Part shown: positions 23,083 through 32,726 of the stretch, one piece after another
How the letters are laid out: every line of letters begins with the position of its first letter
Numbering within the stretch: position 1 is the first letter of the stretch
Source: Rhizobium sp. N324
GTDB lineage: Bacteria; Pseudomonadota; Alphaproteobacteria; Rhizobiales; Rhizobiaceae
Length of the DNA stretch: 64,000 nucleotides
Direction of reading: 5' to 3'
Assembly: GCF_001664485.1 (NCBI RefSeq)
Contig: NZ_CP013630.1
Coordinates: 747,001-811,000, forward strand
Notes under the pieces: generated by a model
Seen by the model: the letters and a program-made list of their open reading frames with translations, nothing else
The model's database searches: none
What the model was told of the DNA's origin: nothing
Program-made: the position numbers and the translations under genes

Positions 23083-24303
23083 ATGGAAAAAGAAGACGCT
23101 GTTTTGATCGGGGAAACGGGTTTGCAGCGCAAAAGCGACGTCATCGTCATCGGCGCCGGGGCGGCGGGCATGATGGCGGCCATCCGGGCAGGAAAACGCG
23201 GCCGCTCGGTCGTGGTCCTCGACCATGCAAGGGCGCCCGGCGAGAAGATCCGCATCTCCGGTGGCGGCCGCTGCAATTTTACCAATATCCATGCCGGGCC
23301 GAAGAATTTCCTCTCGGCAAACCCGCATTTCTGCAAGTCGGCGCTGGCCCGATTCACGCCGGCCGATTTCATCGCCATGGTCGACCGTCACGGCATTGCC
23401 TGGCATGAAAAGACGCTCGGCCAGCTTTTCTGCGACGATAGCGCCAAAGACGTCATCCGCATGCTGCTGACTGAGATGCGCAGCGCCGACGCGCAACTGC
23501 ATCTCGGCACCGAGATATCAGGCGTCGAAAGGGTGGAGGCGGGTTTTCGCGTCTCGACCGCTGAAGCCGCCTATGAAGCTTCGTCGCTGATCGTCGCCAC
23601 CGGCGGCAAGTCGATCCCGAAGATGGGCGCCACCGGCTTTGCCTATCGCCTCGCCGAGCAGTTCGGTCTGCCCGTGCTCGAAACCCGCCCCGGCCTGGTG
23701 CCGCTGACCCTCGATCCCGGCCTGCTCGAGGCCATCGCCCCGCTCGCCGGCATTTCCGCCCCGGCCGAAATCCGCCATGGCAGGACCGCCTTCCGCGAAG
23801 CGCTGCTGTTTACCCATCGGGGCCTCAGCGGACCCGCCGTCCTGCAAATCTCCTCCTACTGGCGCGAGGGCGACGAGATCGTCGTTGCGATCGAACCCGA
23901 TATCGACATTGGAGGACATCTGAAGACGGCAAAGCAGGTGAATGGCCGCCAGTCGGCGCAGACCGCACTCGGCGACATCCTGCCGAAGCGGCTGGCCCAG
24001 TTTCTCGTCGAGCGCGAAAAAATCTCCGGCAACATGGCCGACCTGCCTGATAAGGCGCTGCTGCGCCTTGCGGCCGGCGCCCAGAACTTTGCGGTCAAAC
24101 CGTCCGGCTCGGAAGGCTACCGCACGGCAGAAGTGACGCTCGGCGGTATCGATACGGCAGCGCTCGATTCCCGCAGCATGGAGGCCAAGGCCGTGCCCGG
24201 GCTTTATTTCATCGGCGAATGTATCGACGTTACCGGCTGGCTCGGCGGCTATAATTTCCAATGGGCCTGGGCCTCCGGATTTGCTGCCGGCGAATGCGCC
24301 TGA
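23083..24303 (+). CDS. BaiN/HI0933-family flavoprotein
   Basis: A 406-residue NAD(P)/FAD-dependent oxidoreductase. It has an N-terminal dinucleotide fold VIVIGAGAAGMMAAIRAGKRG (about residues 21-40), then the hallmark GEKIRISGGGRCNFTN (about 56-71) and the C-terminal GECIDVTGWLGGYNFQWAWA. Members are widespread; their physiological substrates are mostly unknown, and some reduce bile-acid or other enone intermediates. The start near 23083 is uncertain, with the conserved region beginning about 18 residues later. It stands alone, divergent from the PuuA-like gene. Confidence 0.88.
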   Translation: MEKEDAVLIGETGLQRKSDVIVIGAGAAGMMAAIRAGKRGRSVVVLDHARAPGEKIRISGGGRCNFTNIHAGPKNFLSANPHFCKSALARFTPADFIAMVDRHGIAWHEKTLGQLFCDDSAKDVIRMLLTEMRSADAQLHLGTEISGVERVEAGFRVSTAEAAYEASSLIVATGGKSIPKMGATGFAYRLAEQFGLPVLETRPGLVPLTLDPGLLEAIAPLAGISAPAEIRHGRTAFREALLFTHRGLSGPAVLQISSYWREGDEIVVAIEPDIDIGGHLKTAKQVNGRQSAQTALGDILPKRLAQFLVEREKISGNMADLPDKALLRLAAGAQNFAVKPSGSEGYRTAEVTLGGIDTAALDSRSMEAKAVPGLYFIGECIDVTGWLGGYNFQWAWASGFAAGECA

Positions 24304-24488
24304 GGTTTGTGTTTTCTGCATGTCTCCCGGGGGCGCTGCACTCTATATTAGTAATACCGATTCAAGACTTCTTAAGAGAGGTGCGCCATCCTGTCTCAAT
24401 TGGCGGTCTGCAAGGCAATTCCTAAATAAGCTTTACCGGCAAGCCGTTTTGTTGGATTGTTGTGTCAGACAGAAGTGAGGTTTCGAGC

Positions 24489-24632
24489 ATGACCAGAAAC
24501 GCACGACGCGCCCGCGCCATCGCAATCGCCCAGGCCAAGCCTGATGCCCGCATGGTCGCCCTGCGCTATCTGATGCTTGCGGCCGGCGCCACCGCCGCCA
24601 GCCTGGCGCTGCTCACCTCGCACTTCATCTGA
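24489..24632 (+). CDS. 47-residue small membrane protein
   Basis: A short gene with a basic N-terminus (MTRNARRARAIAIAQAKPDA) and one hydrophobic helix (about residues 25-44, rich in Leu/Ala) ending in SHFI. It has GAGG about eight bases before the ATG and codon use like its neighbours. The basic-then-hydrophobic layout suggests a single-pass inner-membrane protein. I do not recognise a family; it could be a chance frame, but the third-position GC bias argues for coding. Confidence 0.55.
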   Translation: MTRNARRARAIAIAQAKPDARMVALRYLMLAAGATAASLALLTSHFI

Positions 24633-24945
24633 TCCTGTCTTCAGGCCTGCAACGAATGTTTGCGCGCGTGTCTGCCGCCCTGCGGCGTAACAGTCCACAA
24701 AATTGCAACTATTTCACCGCCTTGGCTTAATCCGCCGCAACCGCTTATCCGAAAATTAATATCTAATCTGACACAATTGCCCGCGATTATTTGGGCGTCT
24801 CCAAGTTGTTTGGACATGAACTGGCAATGACTGCCGCCTGGCTTCCGGGTTCCCCAATGTAAATTAAAGAACAGCTCGATGTGTACCCGGCTGGCGCCAG
24901 ATGGCCGCCTGCGGGAGGAGTGGTGTATGAAAGGCCCGGAACGCG
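24633..24945 (+). other. intergenic region upstream of the first chemoreceptor gene
   Basis: This stretch of 313 bases has no convincing gene. It is richer in A/T than its surroundings around 24690-24820 and presumably holds the promoter of the chemoreceptor gene at 24946. I see no clear palindrome or terminator. Confidence 0.4.
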
Positions 24946-27477
24946 ATGTTGATTGACAAGATTCTTTCCCGCTTCAGGATCAAGACGAAGGTCCTGATCT
25001 TCGTTCTGCCTTTCGTTGTCACCATTTCGGCGGTGGGCCTGACGGGCCTTTACGCTTCGGGACTGCTGCAGGGCCGCATGGAAATATCCAACAGCGTGCT
25101 GCAGTCGCTGAGCGGGTTCAAGGATCTCTACGGTTCGATGGACGATTTCCTGCGCGTCACCAGCCCGGAGGCCCGCGACAAGCTGACCGCGGAACTGAAG
25201 ACCCAGCAGGGTGTGCTCGATCAGACGCTGAACCAGGTCGGTGAACAGGCCGCCGGCCGCGACAGCCTTGCCGAGGCGTCACGCCGCACCAAGGACATTT
25301 CGGGCGTCGTCGACAAGCTCTGGGGCCTGCATGAGCAGGAACAGGCGCTGCACGAGCAGATCGACGCGGCGCAAAAGAGCCTGATCAGCACCCGTTTCAC
25401 CGTCTCCTACCAGGCCGAGGAATTGCAGACCGCCCTCCAGCGCGACGAGGGTGCCGCCACCATCACCCTTCGCACCGCCGACCGCCTGCTGAAGGGCGGC
25501 GACTTCCTCGGCACAGTCGCCAGCGGCTACAGCAAACCGCAGACGCCGCAGGACAAGATCGCCTACATCAACGAACAGATGCCTGCGATCGTCAAATCCC
25601 AGCGGCTGATCGCCATTTCGGTTCCGACCAACCAGAAGAACGTCATCGACGCGCTGGCTGCGACCATCGACAGCATCAAGGCGATCGCCGCGATGCCCGC
25701 GCCGACCGATGAGAATATCGCCGAACTCGGCCGTCTCGTCTCGCGCTTCCGCCAGACCTCGACCTATACGCAGCTGACCGCGACGCAGAAGATGCGCGAG
25801 GCGACACAGCGCTTCGCCGACCTCGAGGGCCGCATCGGCCAGACCAACTCCGTCCTTCAGGATACCCGCCGTCTCGAAAATTCAGTCTATGCGCTGCAGA
25901 TCGTGCTTTCCGATTTCCTCGCCAATTCAAGCAAGGATAATCTCGTGCGCCTGCAGCAGCAGGCCGGCACGCTCGGCAAGGACATGCAGGTGCTGACCAC
26001 CAGCGCCAAGGGCATGGGCTTTGCCGAAGGCATTTCGGGCGCAATCCAGCCCGCACTCGACGCCATCTCCGGCGGCGGCTCGAAGATCGTCGATACGATC
26101 GGCGAGCGCGTCACGGCCTATGCCGCGGCCCGCCAGGAGCTCGACCAGATCTGGACGAAGCTCACCGATTTCGCCGAACTGCAGAAGCAGACGGCCGGCA
26201 CCGAGCGCACCCAGGCAAACAGCATCTCGGTCATGACCACCGGTCTCGGTATCCTGCTCTCGATCCTCGGCGGCATCGCCCTGGTGCTGACGTTGCAGCG
26301 GCCGATCAGCCAGATCACCGCCGCCATGCGCCGCATTGCCGAAGGCGCGCTGGAGACCAATATCTCCGGCGAGCAGCGTCATGACGAAATCGGCGACATG
26401 GCCCGCGCGCTCGGCATCTTCAAGGAAAACGCCATCTCGAAGATCCGTATCGAGGAGCAGAGCGACGAGGAACGCGCTGCCGCCGAACACGAGCGCCAGC
26501 GCAACGACGCCGACAAGCGCGAGATGGATCGCCAGATCGAATTCGCCGTCAATGCGCTCGCCGCCGGCCTCGAACGCATGTCGCAGGGCGATATCTCGAC
26601 GACGATCGAAACGCCCTTCATCGGCCGCCTCGAACAGCTGCGCCAGGATTTCAACGGCTCGATGATGCGCCTGCAGGCGACGATGAGCCAGATCCGCGAC
26701 AATGTCGAACTGATCCAGGGCAACGGCAACCAGATGGCCCAGTCGGCCGAGGATCTCTCCAAACGCACCGAGCAGCAGGCAGCCTCGCTCGAAGAGACAG
26801 CGGCCGCCGTCGACGAGATCACCGTCACCGTCCGCTCCTCGGCCGAACGCGCCAAGGATGCCGATCAGATCGTCCGCCAGGCCAAGCGCAGCGCCGACGA
26901 TTCCGCCGTTGTCGTCAACAATGCGATCGACGCGATGGGCCGCATCGAGGATGCCTCGCGCCAGATCGAGCAGATCATCGGCGTCATCGACGAGATCGCC
27001 TTCCAGACCAACTTGCTGGCGCTCAACGCCGGCATCGAGGCGGCGCGCGCCGGTGAAGCCGGCAAGGGCTTTGCCGTCGTCGCCATGGAAGTGCGCGAAC
27101 TCGCCCAGCGGTCCGCCGCCGCGGCGCAGGAGATCAAGGGCCTGATCAACAAATCGACCAACGAGGTCAGCTCCGGCTCGCAATTCGTGCAGGAGACCGG
27201 CACGGTGCTCGCCAAGATCAGTGCCCAGATCGTCACGATCAGCCAGCATGTCGAGATGATCGCCCGCGCCAGCCACGACCAGTCCAACGCGTTGCAGAGC
27301 GTCAACGCGACCGTCAACCAGATGGACCAGATGACGCAGCAGAACGCCGCCATGGTCGAGGAGACGACAGCCGCCAGCCGCGAACTGGCCGACGAGGCCG
27401 ATTCCCTGCGCAGGCTGATCCAGCAGTTCAAGATCGACGGCGAAGCGGCCGCCGCGCCGGTCTACCGCGCCGCCTGA
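24946..27477 (+). CDS. methyl-accepting chemotaxis protein
   Basis: An 843-residue chemoreceptor. A membrane helix at about 15-38 is followed by a long, mostly helical periplasmic sensor (about 40-425) that resembles helical-bundle sensors, then a second membrane helix (about 428-450), HAMP, and the methyl-accepting domain. The hairpin tip IDEIAFQTNLLALNAGIEAA begins near residue 682. No C-terminal CheR-tethering pentapeptide is present. The ligand cannot be told. A terminator follows, so it is transcribed separately from the next receptor gene. Confidence 0.92.
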   Translation: MLIDKILSRFRIKTKVLIFVLPFVVTISAVGLTGLYASGLLQGRMEISNSVLQSLSGFKDLYGSMDDFLRVTSPEARDKLTAELKTQQGVLDQTLNQVGEQAAGRDSLAEASRRTKDISGVVDKLWGLHEQEQALHEQIDAAQKSLISTRFTVSYQAEELQTALQRDEGAATITLRTADRLLKGGDFLGTVASGYSKPQTPQDKIAYINEQMPAIVKSQRLIAISVPTNQKNVIDALAATIDSIKAIAAMPAPTDENIAELGRLVSRFRQTSTYTQLTATQKMREATQRFADLEGRIGQTNSVLQDTRRLENSVYALQIVLSDFLANSSKDNLVRLQQQAGTLGKDMQVLTTSAKGMGFAEGISGAIQPALDAISGGGSKIVDTIGERVTAYAAARQELDQIWTKLTDFAELQKQTAGTERTQANSISVMTTGLGILLSILGGIALVLTLQRPISQITAAMRRIAEGALETNISGEQRHDEIGDMARALGIFKENAISKIRIEEQSDEERAAAEHERQRNDADKREMDRQIEFAVNALAAGLERMSQGDISTTIETPFIGRLEQLRQDFNGSMMRLQATMSQIRDNVELIQGNGNQMAQSAEDLSKRTEQQAASLEETAAAVDEITVTVRSSAERAKDADQIVRQAKRSADDSAVVVNNAIDAMGRIEDASRQIEQIIGVIDEIAFQTNLLALNAGIEAARAGEAGKGFAVVAMEVRELAQRSAAAAQEIKGLINKSTNEVSSGSQFVQETGTVLAKISAQIVTISQHVEMIARASHDQSNALQSVNATVNQMDQMTQQNAAMVEETTAASRELADEADSLRRLIQQFKIDGEAAAAPVYRAA

Positions 27478-27506
27478 TCGTCGCCCGATCTGCCTTCATG
27501 CGAACG

Positions 27507-27537
27507 GCCCCGGCTTTTTTCCGGGGCTGTTTCTTTT
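27507..27537 (+). terminator. rho-independent terminator after the first chemoreceptor gene
   Basis: Seven-bp arms GCCCCGG (27507-27513) and CCGGGGC (27521-27527) with a C-T6 loop, followed by TGTTTCTTTT. It lies 30 bases after the stop codon. Confidence 0.85.
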
Positions 27538-27574
27538 GCTGCCAGGTCATCCCGGCCCAGGAGATTTCCGCTTT

Positions 27575-27713
27575 GCCCCTCATCCGCCTGCCGGCACCTT
27601 CTCCCCGTAAACGGGGCGAAGGAGGATATGCCGCAACCTCTCTGTCCCTCACTAACGCTTCGCAGGGCACGTCCCCTCTCCCCGTAAACGGGGAGAGGGT
27701 TAGGGTGAGGGGC
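27575..27713. repeat. compound palindromic intergenic repeat
   Basis: A 139-bp element bounded by GCCCCTCA (27575-27582) and TGAGGGGC (27706-27713). Inside, the self-complementary unit CTCCCCGTAAACGGGG occurs twice (27601-27616 and 27678-27693), the second extended to CCTCTCCCCGTAAACGGGGAGAGG. The form matches a family of mobile-looking palindromic repeats found between genes in Rhizobiales. It fills most of the 320-bp gap between the two chemoreceptor genes. Confidence 0.75.
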
Positions 27714-27799
27714 AGATACGGGTACGACCCGGATTTACGGAAAATTTTCCTTAACGCTTTTCCTCTAATTTAGCCTTGCTTTGTCTGCCGGGGGTTTTG

Positions 27800-29647
27800 A
27801 TGCTGCGCCTTTTCTCTACGTCGATCGTCCGCCAGATCGTTGCAATCACGCTGTGTCTGCTGACGCTCAGCACCGCCGCCATTGTCGGCGTGACCTATTT
27901 CAACCTGAGCCGCCAGGTCATGGACGGCGCCGTTGCCGACGCCAGGGACGCCACCCGCGCCATGGCGGTACTCTACGGCGCGGCCGATCAGGCGGCAAAG
28001 GTCGAGCTGAAGGACAGCGAGCTCGCAACCGTCACGGAAGACGCAATCCCCGCCCTTGCGGATCATTCGCTGGTCGACCGCACTGCGCAGTCGATCGCCG
28101 GTGTCGCCACCATCTTCCAGAAGCAGGGCGGCGACTACGTCCGCATATCCACCAACGTCAAGAAGGAAAACGGCGACCGCGCCGTCGGCACCAAGCTTGT
28201 TGCGGAACACCCCGCCCAGCCGGTTCTCGCCAAGGGCCAAGCCTATTACGGCCAAGCCGAGCTTTTCGGCCGCAAGTTCATGACCGGTTACTTCCCGATC
28301 AAGAACGCATCGAACGCCAATGTCGGTATTCTCTTCATCGGCATTCCGATGGAGGTCTATTTCCAGCGCATGTATGAGCTGCAGATGCTGGTGCTCGGCG
28401 TCGGCGCCGTTGTCATGCTCATCGTCGGTGTTCTCGCCTTCTATGCGATCCGCCTGTCGGTGAAGCCTTTGCAGGCGCTGACCGCGAGTGTTCACGCGAT
28501 TTCCTCGGGTAATCTCGATGGCGCGATCCCCTGCGTCGTCAAGAAGAACGAGTTCGGCGATATCGGCCGGGCCTTGGCGCTTTTCCGCGACAGCGCCCGC
28601 GCCAGGCGGGACCTCGAAACCCAGGCCGCGGAGCAGCGCGCCATGAGCGACGCCGAACGCGCCAGGAACGATGCCGACAAACGCTCGCTCGACAGCCAGA
28701 TCGACTTTGCCGTCAACCAGCTTGCCGCCGGCCTCGGACGCCTGTCGCAGGGCGATGTCTCGGAAACGATCGGCACGCCCTTTGTCGGCCGGCTGGAGCA
28801 GTTGCGCGTCGATTTCAACGCTTCGCTGCTGCGGCTCCAGGATACGCTGTCCGGCATCCGCGACAGCGCCTCGACCATCCAGCGCAACAGCGGCGCGGTC
28901 TCCGCCTCCGCCGGCGAGCTTTCGAAGCGCACCGAGGCGCAGGCGGCGAGCCTCGAGGAGACGGCCGCGGCGGTGGAAGAGATCACCGTCACGGTTCGCT
29001 CTTCCGCCGAGCGTGCGCGCGAAGCCAACAATGTCGTGGCCGCGACCAAGAAGACGGCCGACAATTCCGGCGCCGTGGTCGGCGACGCCGTCGCCGCCAT
29101 GGAGCGCATCGAAGAGGCCTCGCAGCGCATCGAGCAGATCATCGAGGTGATCGACGATATCGCCTTCCAGACCAACCTCCTGGCGCTGAACGCCGGCATC
29201 GAGGCGGCCCGCGCCGGCGAGGCGGGCAAGGGTTTTGCCGTCGTCGCCCAGGAGGTCCGCGAACTCGCCCAGCGTTCGGCCGATGCGGCGCGCGAGATCA
29301 AGTCGCTGATCGAGACCTCCAGCCGCGAGGTGACGGTGGGCTCCGAACTGGTGCAGAAGACCGGCAGCGTTCTTGCCGCGATCAGCCACGAGATCATCGC
29401 GATCAGCGGCCATGTCGAGACCATCGCCACCGCAAGCCGCGATCAGTCGGCAGCACTTCAGGAGGTCAACGGTTCGGTCAACGCCATGGACCAGATGACC
29501 CAGAAGAACGCCTCGATGGTGGCCGAGACGACGCAGGCCAGCCGACTGCTTGCCGGCGAGGCCGATACGCTGATGAAGCTGATCGAGCGGTTCCGCATCG
29601 TCGCAAACAATGCCCCCGCTCACCTCACCGCAAGGAAGGTCGCCTGA
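27800..29647 (+). CDS. methyl-accepting chemotaxis protein with Cache sensor
   Basis: A 615-residue chemoreceptor. After a membrane helix (about 7-30) comes a periplasmic Cache-type sensor (about 35-192) with the segment YGQAELFGRKFMTGYFPIKN typical of the Cache_3-Cache_2 fusion. A second membrane helix (about 196-221), HAMP and the methyl-accepting domain follow, with tip DDIAFQTNLLALNAGIEAA near residue 452. No CheR-binding pentapeptide. ATG 27800 follows GGGGG. Cache sensors of this type often bind small organic acids, but the ligand is not readable here. Confidence 0.92.
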   Translation: MLRLFSTSIVRQIVAITLCLLTLSTAAIVGVTYFNLSRQVMDGAVADARDATRAMAVLYGAADQAAKVELKDSELATVTEDAIPALADHSLVDRTAQSIAGVATIFQKQGGDYVRISTNVKKENGDRAVGTKLVAEHPAQPVLAKGQAYYGQAELFGRKFMTGYFPIKNASNANVGILFIGIPMEVYFQRMYELQMLVLGVGAVVMLIVGVLAFYAIRLSVKPLQALTASVHAISSGNLDGAIPCVVKKNEFGDIGRALALFRDSARARRDLETQAAEQRAMSDAERARNDADKRSLDSQIDFAVNQLAAGLGRLSQGDVSETIGTPFVGRLEQLRVDFNASLLRLQDTLSGIRDSASTIQRNSGAVSASAGELSKRTEAQAASLEETAAAVEEITVTVRSSAERAREANNVVAATKKTADNSGAVVGDAVAAMERIEEASQRIEQIIEVIDDIAFQTNLLALNAGIEAARAGEAGKGFAVVAQEVRELAQRSADAAREIKSLIETSSREVTVGSELVQKTGSVLAAISHEIIAISGHVETIATASRDQSAALQEVNGSVNAMDQMTQKNASMVAETTQASRLLAGEADTLMKLIERFRIVANNAPAHLTARKVA

Positions 29648-29874
29648 GGAGCGCAACCGCAGCTGTCGCCGGTTTGCGCCGCATGTTTGCGGCGCCTTCC
29701 TTTCGATGCGAGGCGCTTGACAGCGAGATCGAGCGAGGTCAGCCAGCCGGCGAAGCGAATGATGCTGCTGTCTGCGAACTCGGCATAGAATTGTTCTTCA
29801 TCTCTCCTGCATCCTGACGGCCCGTGATAGTGCCGAGATCCGTGGATGCCTCCGATGGTGATCATGTCGATCAT
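29620..29874 (-). CDS. small protein divergent from a LysR gene, function unknown
   Basis: An 84-residue frame with a good AGGAAAGGA ribosome site nine bases before ATG 29874. It starts MIDMITIGGIHGSRHYHGP and contains an acidic segment DEEQFYAEFADSS. Its start is 90 bases from the divergent LysR gene, the position of a typical target gene. The 3' end overlaps the chemoreceptor stop by 28 bases, which lowers confidence. No known family is recognised. Confidence 0.4.
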   Translation of the reverse strand: MIDMITIGGIHGSRHYHGPSGCRRDEEQFYAEFADSSIIRFAGWLTSLDLAVKRLASKGRRRKHAAQTGDSCGCAPQATFLAVR

Positions 29875-29964
29875 GGCGATGTCCTTTCCTGTAGAAGACA
29901 TCTCCTGATTTAGGCTTCGATTTTCCCTTCATAAACAGGCGAAATCCCGCTATGTTTTTCACAA

Positions 29965-30834
29965 ATGAAAAACGCCAATTGGGATTCCTATCAGCTTTTC
30001 CTGCAGGTCGCCCGTCTCGGCGGCCTGACGGGGGCCAGCACGGCAAGCGGGCTCAGCCCCGCGACCGTCGGCCGGCGCATGCTCGATCTCGAACAGGAGG
30101 TCGGCCGCGCCCTGTTTTCGCGCAGCCAGACCGGTTACCGCCTGACACAGGACGGCCAGGCGCTGCTCGATCACCTGCAGGAGATGGAGGCCGCCGCCCG
30201 CAAGGTGGAGGCGTGGCGGCAATCGGGCGAGGGCGGCACGACCGTCCGCATTACCGCCGGCACCTGGGTCGCCTGGCTGCTGACGGAGAATTTCGCCGCC
30301 ATCCGCATGCCGGGCGATGGTTTTGCCATTTCGCTCTCCATCGGCGAGGCGCGGGCAAGCCTTGCCTATCGCGAGAGCGATATCGGCATTCGCGCCTTCG
30401 AGCCTGAAGAGGCCAATCTTGCCGCCCGCCGGCTCGGCGAGGTCGCCTATGCCGTCTATATCAGACGCAACGCCGCCGAGACCGATGAGCGCTGGATTGC
30501 CGTTGCCGAGGAGGAGGCGATCTCGGCCTATCTGCGCTGGCCGCACGCCCATGCCGCCGCCGCGATCGTCGCCAGTGTCAACCGGCCGCGGTCGCTGCCC
30601 GATCTGGTGCGTGCCGGCGCCGGCAAGACCGTGCTTCCCTGTTTCGTCGGCGACCTCGATCCGCAATTGCAGCGGCTTGGCGGCGAACTCCCGGAATTGC
30701 GGCACGCGCAATGGATCGTGATGAACGCGGAGGATCGTCATCGCCCGGAAATCCGCACGGTCGCCGACCGCATGACCAAGTTGATTAGAAGTTATGCCGA
30801 TCTCTTCGCCGGAAAACGGCCGAGCCGCGGCTGA
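29965..30834 (+). CDS. LysR-family transcriptional regulator
   Basis: A 289-residue regulator. The N-terminal winged helix-turn-helix (about residues 5-65) reads WDSYQLFLQVARLGGLTGAS, then LSPATVGRRMLDLEQEVG and LFSRSQTGYRLTQDGQAL. The remaining effector-binding part is shorter and less conserved than usual. It is divergent from a small gene and is otherwise alone; target and inducer cannot be inferred. Confidence 0.9.
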   Translation: MKNANWDSYQLFLQVARLGGLTGASTASGLSPATVGRRMLDLEQEVGRALFSRSQTGYRLTQDGQALLDHLQEMEAAARKVEAWRQSGEGGTTVRITAGTWVAWLLTENFAAIRMPGDGFAISLSIGEARASLAYRESDIGIRAFEPEEANLAARRLGEVAYAVYIRRNAAETDERWIAVAEEEAISAYLRWPHAHAAAAIVASVNRPRSLPDLVRAGAGKTVLPCFVGDLDPQLQRLGGELPELRHAQWIVMNAEDRHRPEIRTVADRMTKLIRSYADLFAGKRPSRG

Positions 30835-30862
30835 GATTTCCCATGAAGCGCCCGCGCATTTC

Positions 30863-30966
30863 TTACAGCGCCGCGCGTCTATTCAGACGCGCAAAGGACG
30901 CTGTAACACTTTGAATTGCTGCATAATTTAATCCTTAAATCGATTCTGATTTAAGGAATTATGCAG
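30863..30966. repeat. RIME-like Rhizobium intergenic mosaic element
   Basis: A 104-bp element made of two palindromes. The left one has arms TTACAGCG (30863-30870) and CGCTGTAA (30899-30906), with GCGCGTC/GACGCGC nested inside. The right one runs from CTGCATAATT (30919-30928) to AATTATGCAG (30957-30966), with TCCTTAAATC/GATTTAAGGA inside. Between them is ACACTTTGAATTG. Size, two-palindrome layout and intergenic position agree with RIME1. It lies between the convergent LysR gene and the small gene behind aceA. Confidence 0.8.
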
Positions 30967-30987
30967 TGGGATGCGCGGGCGTTCTCC

Positions 30988-31224
30988 TCAATGCCGGTTG
31001 GTGACGACGACGGGGATCAGCAGGTCGCCCCAGTTGCCGTCGCCGCCGTGATGGCGGGCCGAGCGCACCAGCTCGACCGAGACGCCGGCCTCGACCGCCT
31101 TCATGACCGATTGGTTCAGCCGATGCAGGTCGTTGGCGAGCATGCGGATCGTCGTCTGCTGATCCTCGCTCATGCTGGTGGACTGCTCTTCGGCCCGTTC
31201 CCGGACGCGTGAAATGGATGCCAT
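30988..31224 (-). CDS. 78-residue protein encoded behind aceA, function unknown
   Basis: A small soluble protein with a strong GAGGAGGAGAAGATC ribosome site before ATG 31224. It starts MASISRVRERAEEQS and contains the helical LANDLHRLNQSVMKAVEAG, ending in VVVTNRH. It lies 21 bases after the isocitrate lyase stop and is almost surely co-transcribed with it. No family is recognised; the tight link to aceA suggests a role in acetate or fatty-acid growth, but that is inference only. Confidence 0.72.
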   Translation of the reverse strand: MASISRVRERAEEQSTSMSEDQQTTIRMLANDLHRLNQSVMKAVEAGVSVELVRSARHHGGDGNWGDLLIPVVVTNRH

Positions 31225-31245
31225 GATCTTCTCCTCCTCTTTGGG

Positions 31246-32535
<1,290 letters not shown>

Positions 32536-32675
32536 GCTGATCTCCTCACGAAAAAGCGGTAGTCGGGGTGTTGATGACAAGATTGACAATATCCCGCGGC
32601 ATGGCCAGAAAAACCTTTGATTTACGGGCCTGAATGAGGTTAAGATGACGAGGATTGACAGGGTGGCGCTGTGAA

Positions 32676-32693
32676 TTTGTAAAATTTTGTAAA
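32676..32693. promoter_or_regulatory. tandem TTTGTAAA site between aceA and its probable regulator
   Basis: Two direct copies of TTTGTAAA, at 32676-32683 and 32686-32693, separated by two bases. The unit resembles TTTGCAAA, the half-site bound by ScfR/RamB-type regulators. The site lies 33 bases before the regulator start and about 140 bases before the aceA start, so it could serve both promoters. Confidence 0.65.
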
Positions 32694-32726
32694 TATCGGC
32701 GCTCTTCCCTTGTCAAAGGGTGTGAC

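Noticed and set aside
24281..24478. Plus-strand frame of 65 codons after the BaiN-like gene
   Set aside because: It overlaps the previous gene, lacks a ribosome site and has an atypical codon mix; the nearby 47-codon frame at 24489 is the better candidate.
27770..29656. Minus-strand frame of 628 codons
   Set aside because: Exact antisense of the Cache-type chemoreceptor gene; Arg/Asp/Gly/His-rich composition is typical of shadows.
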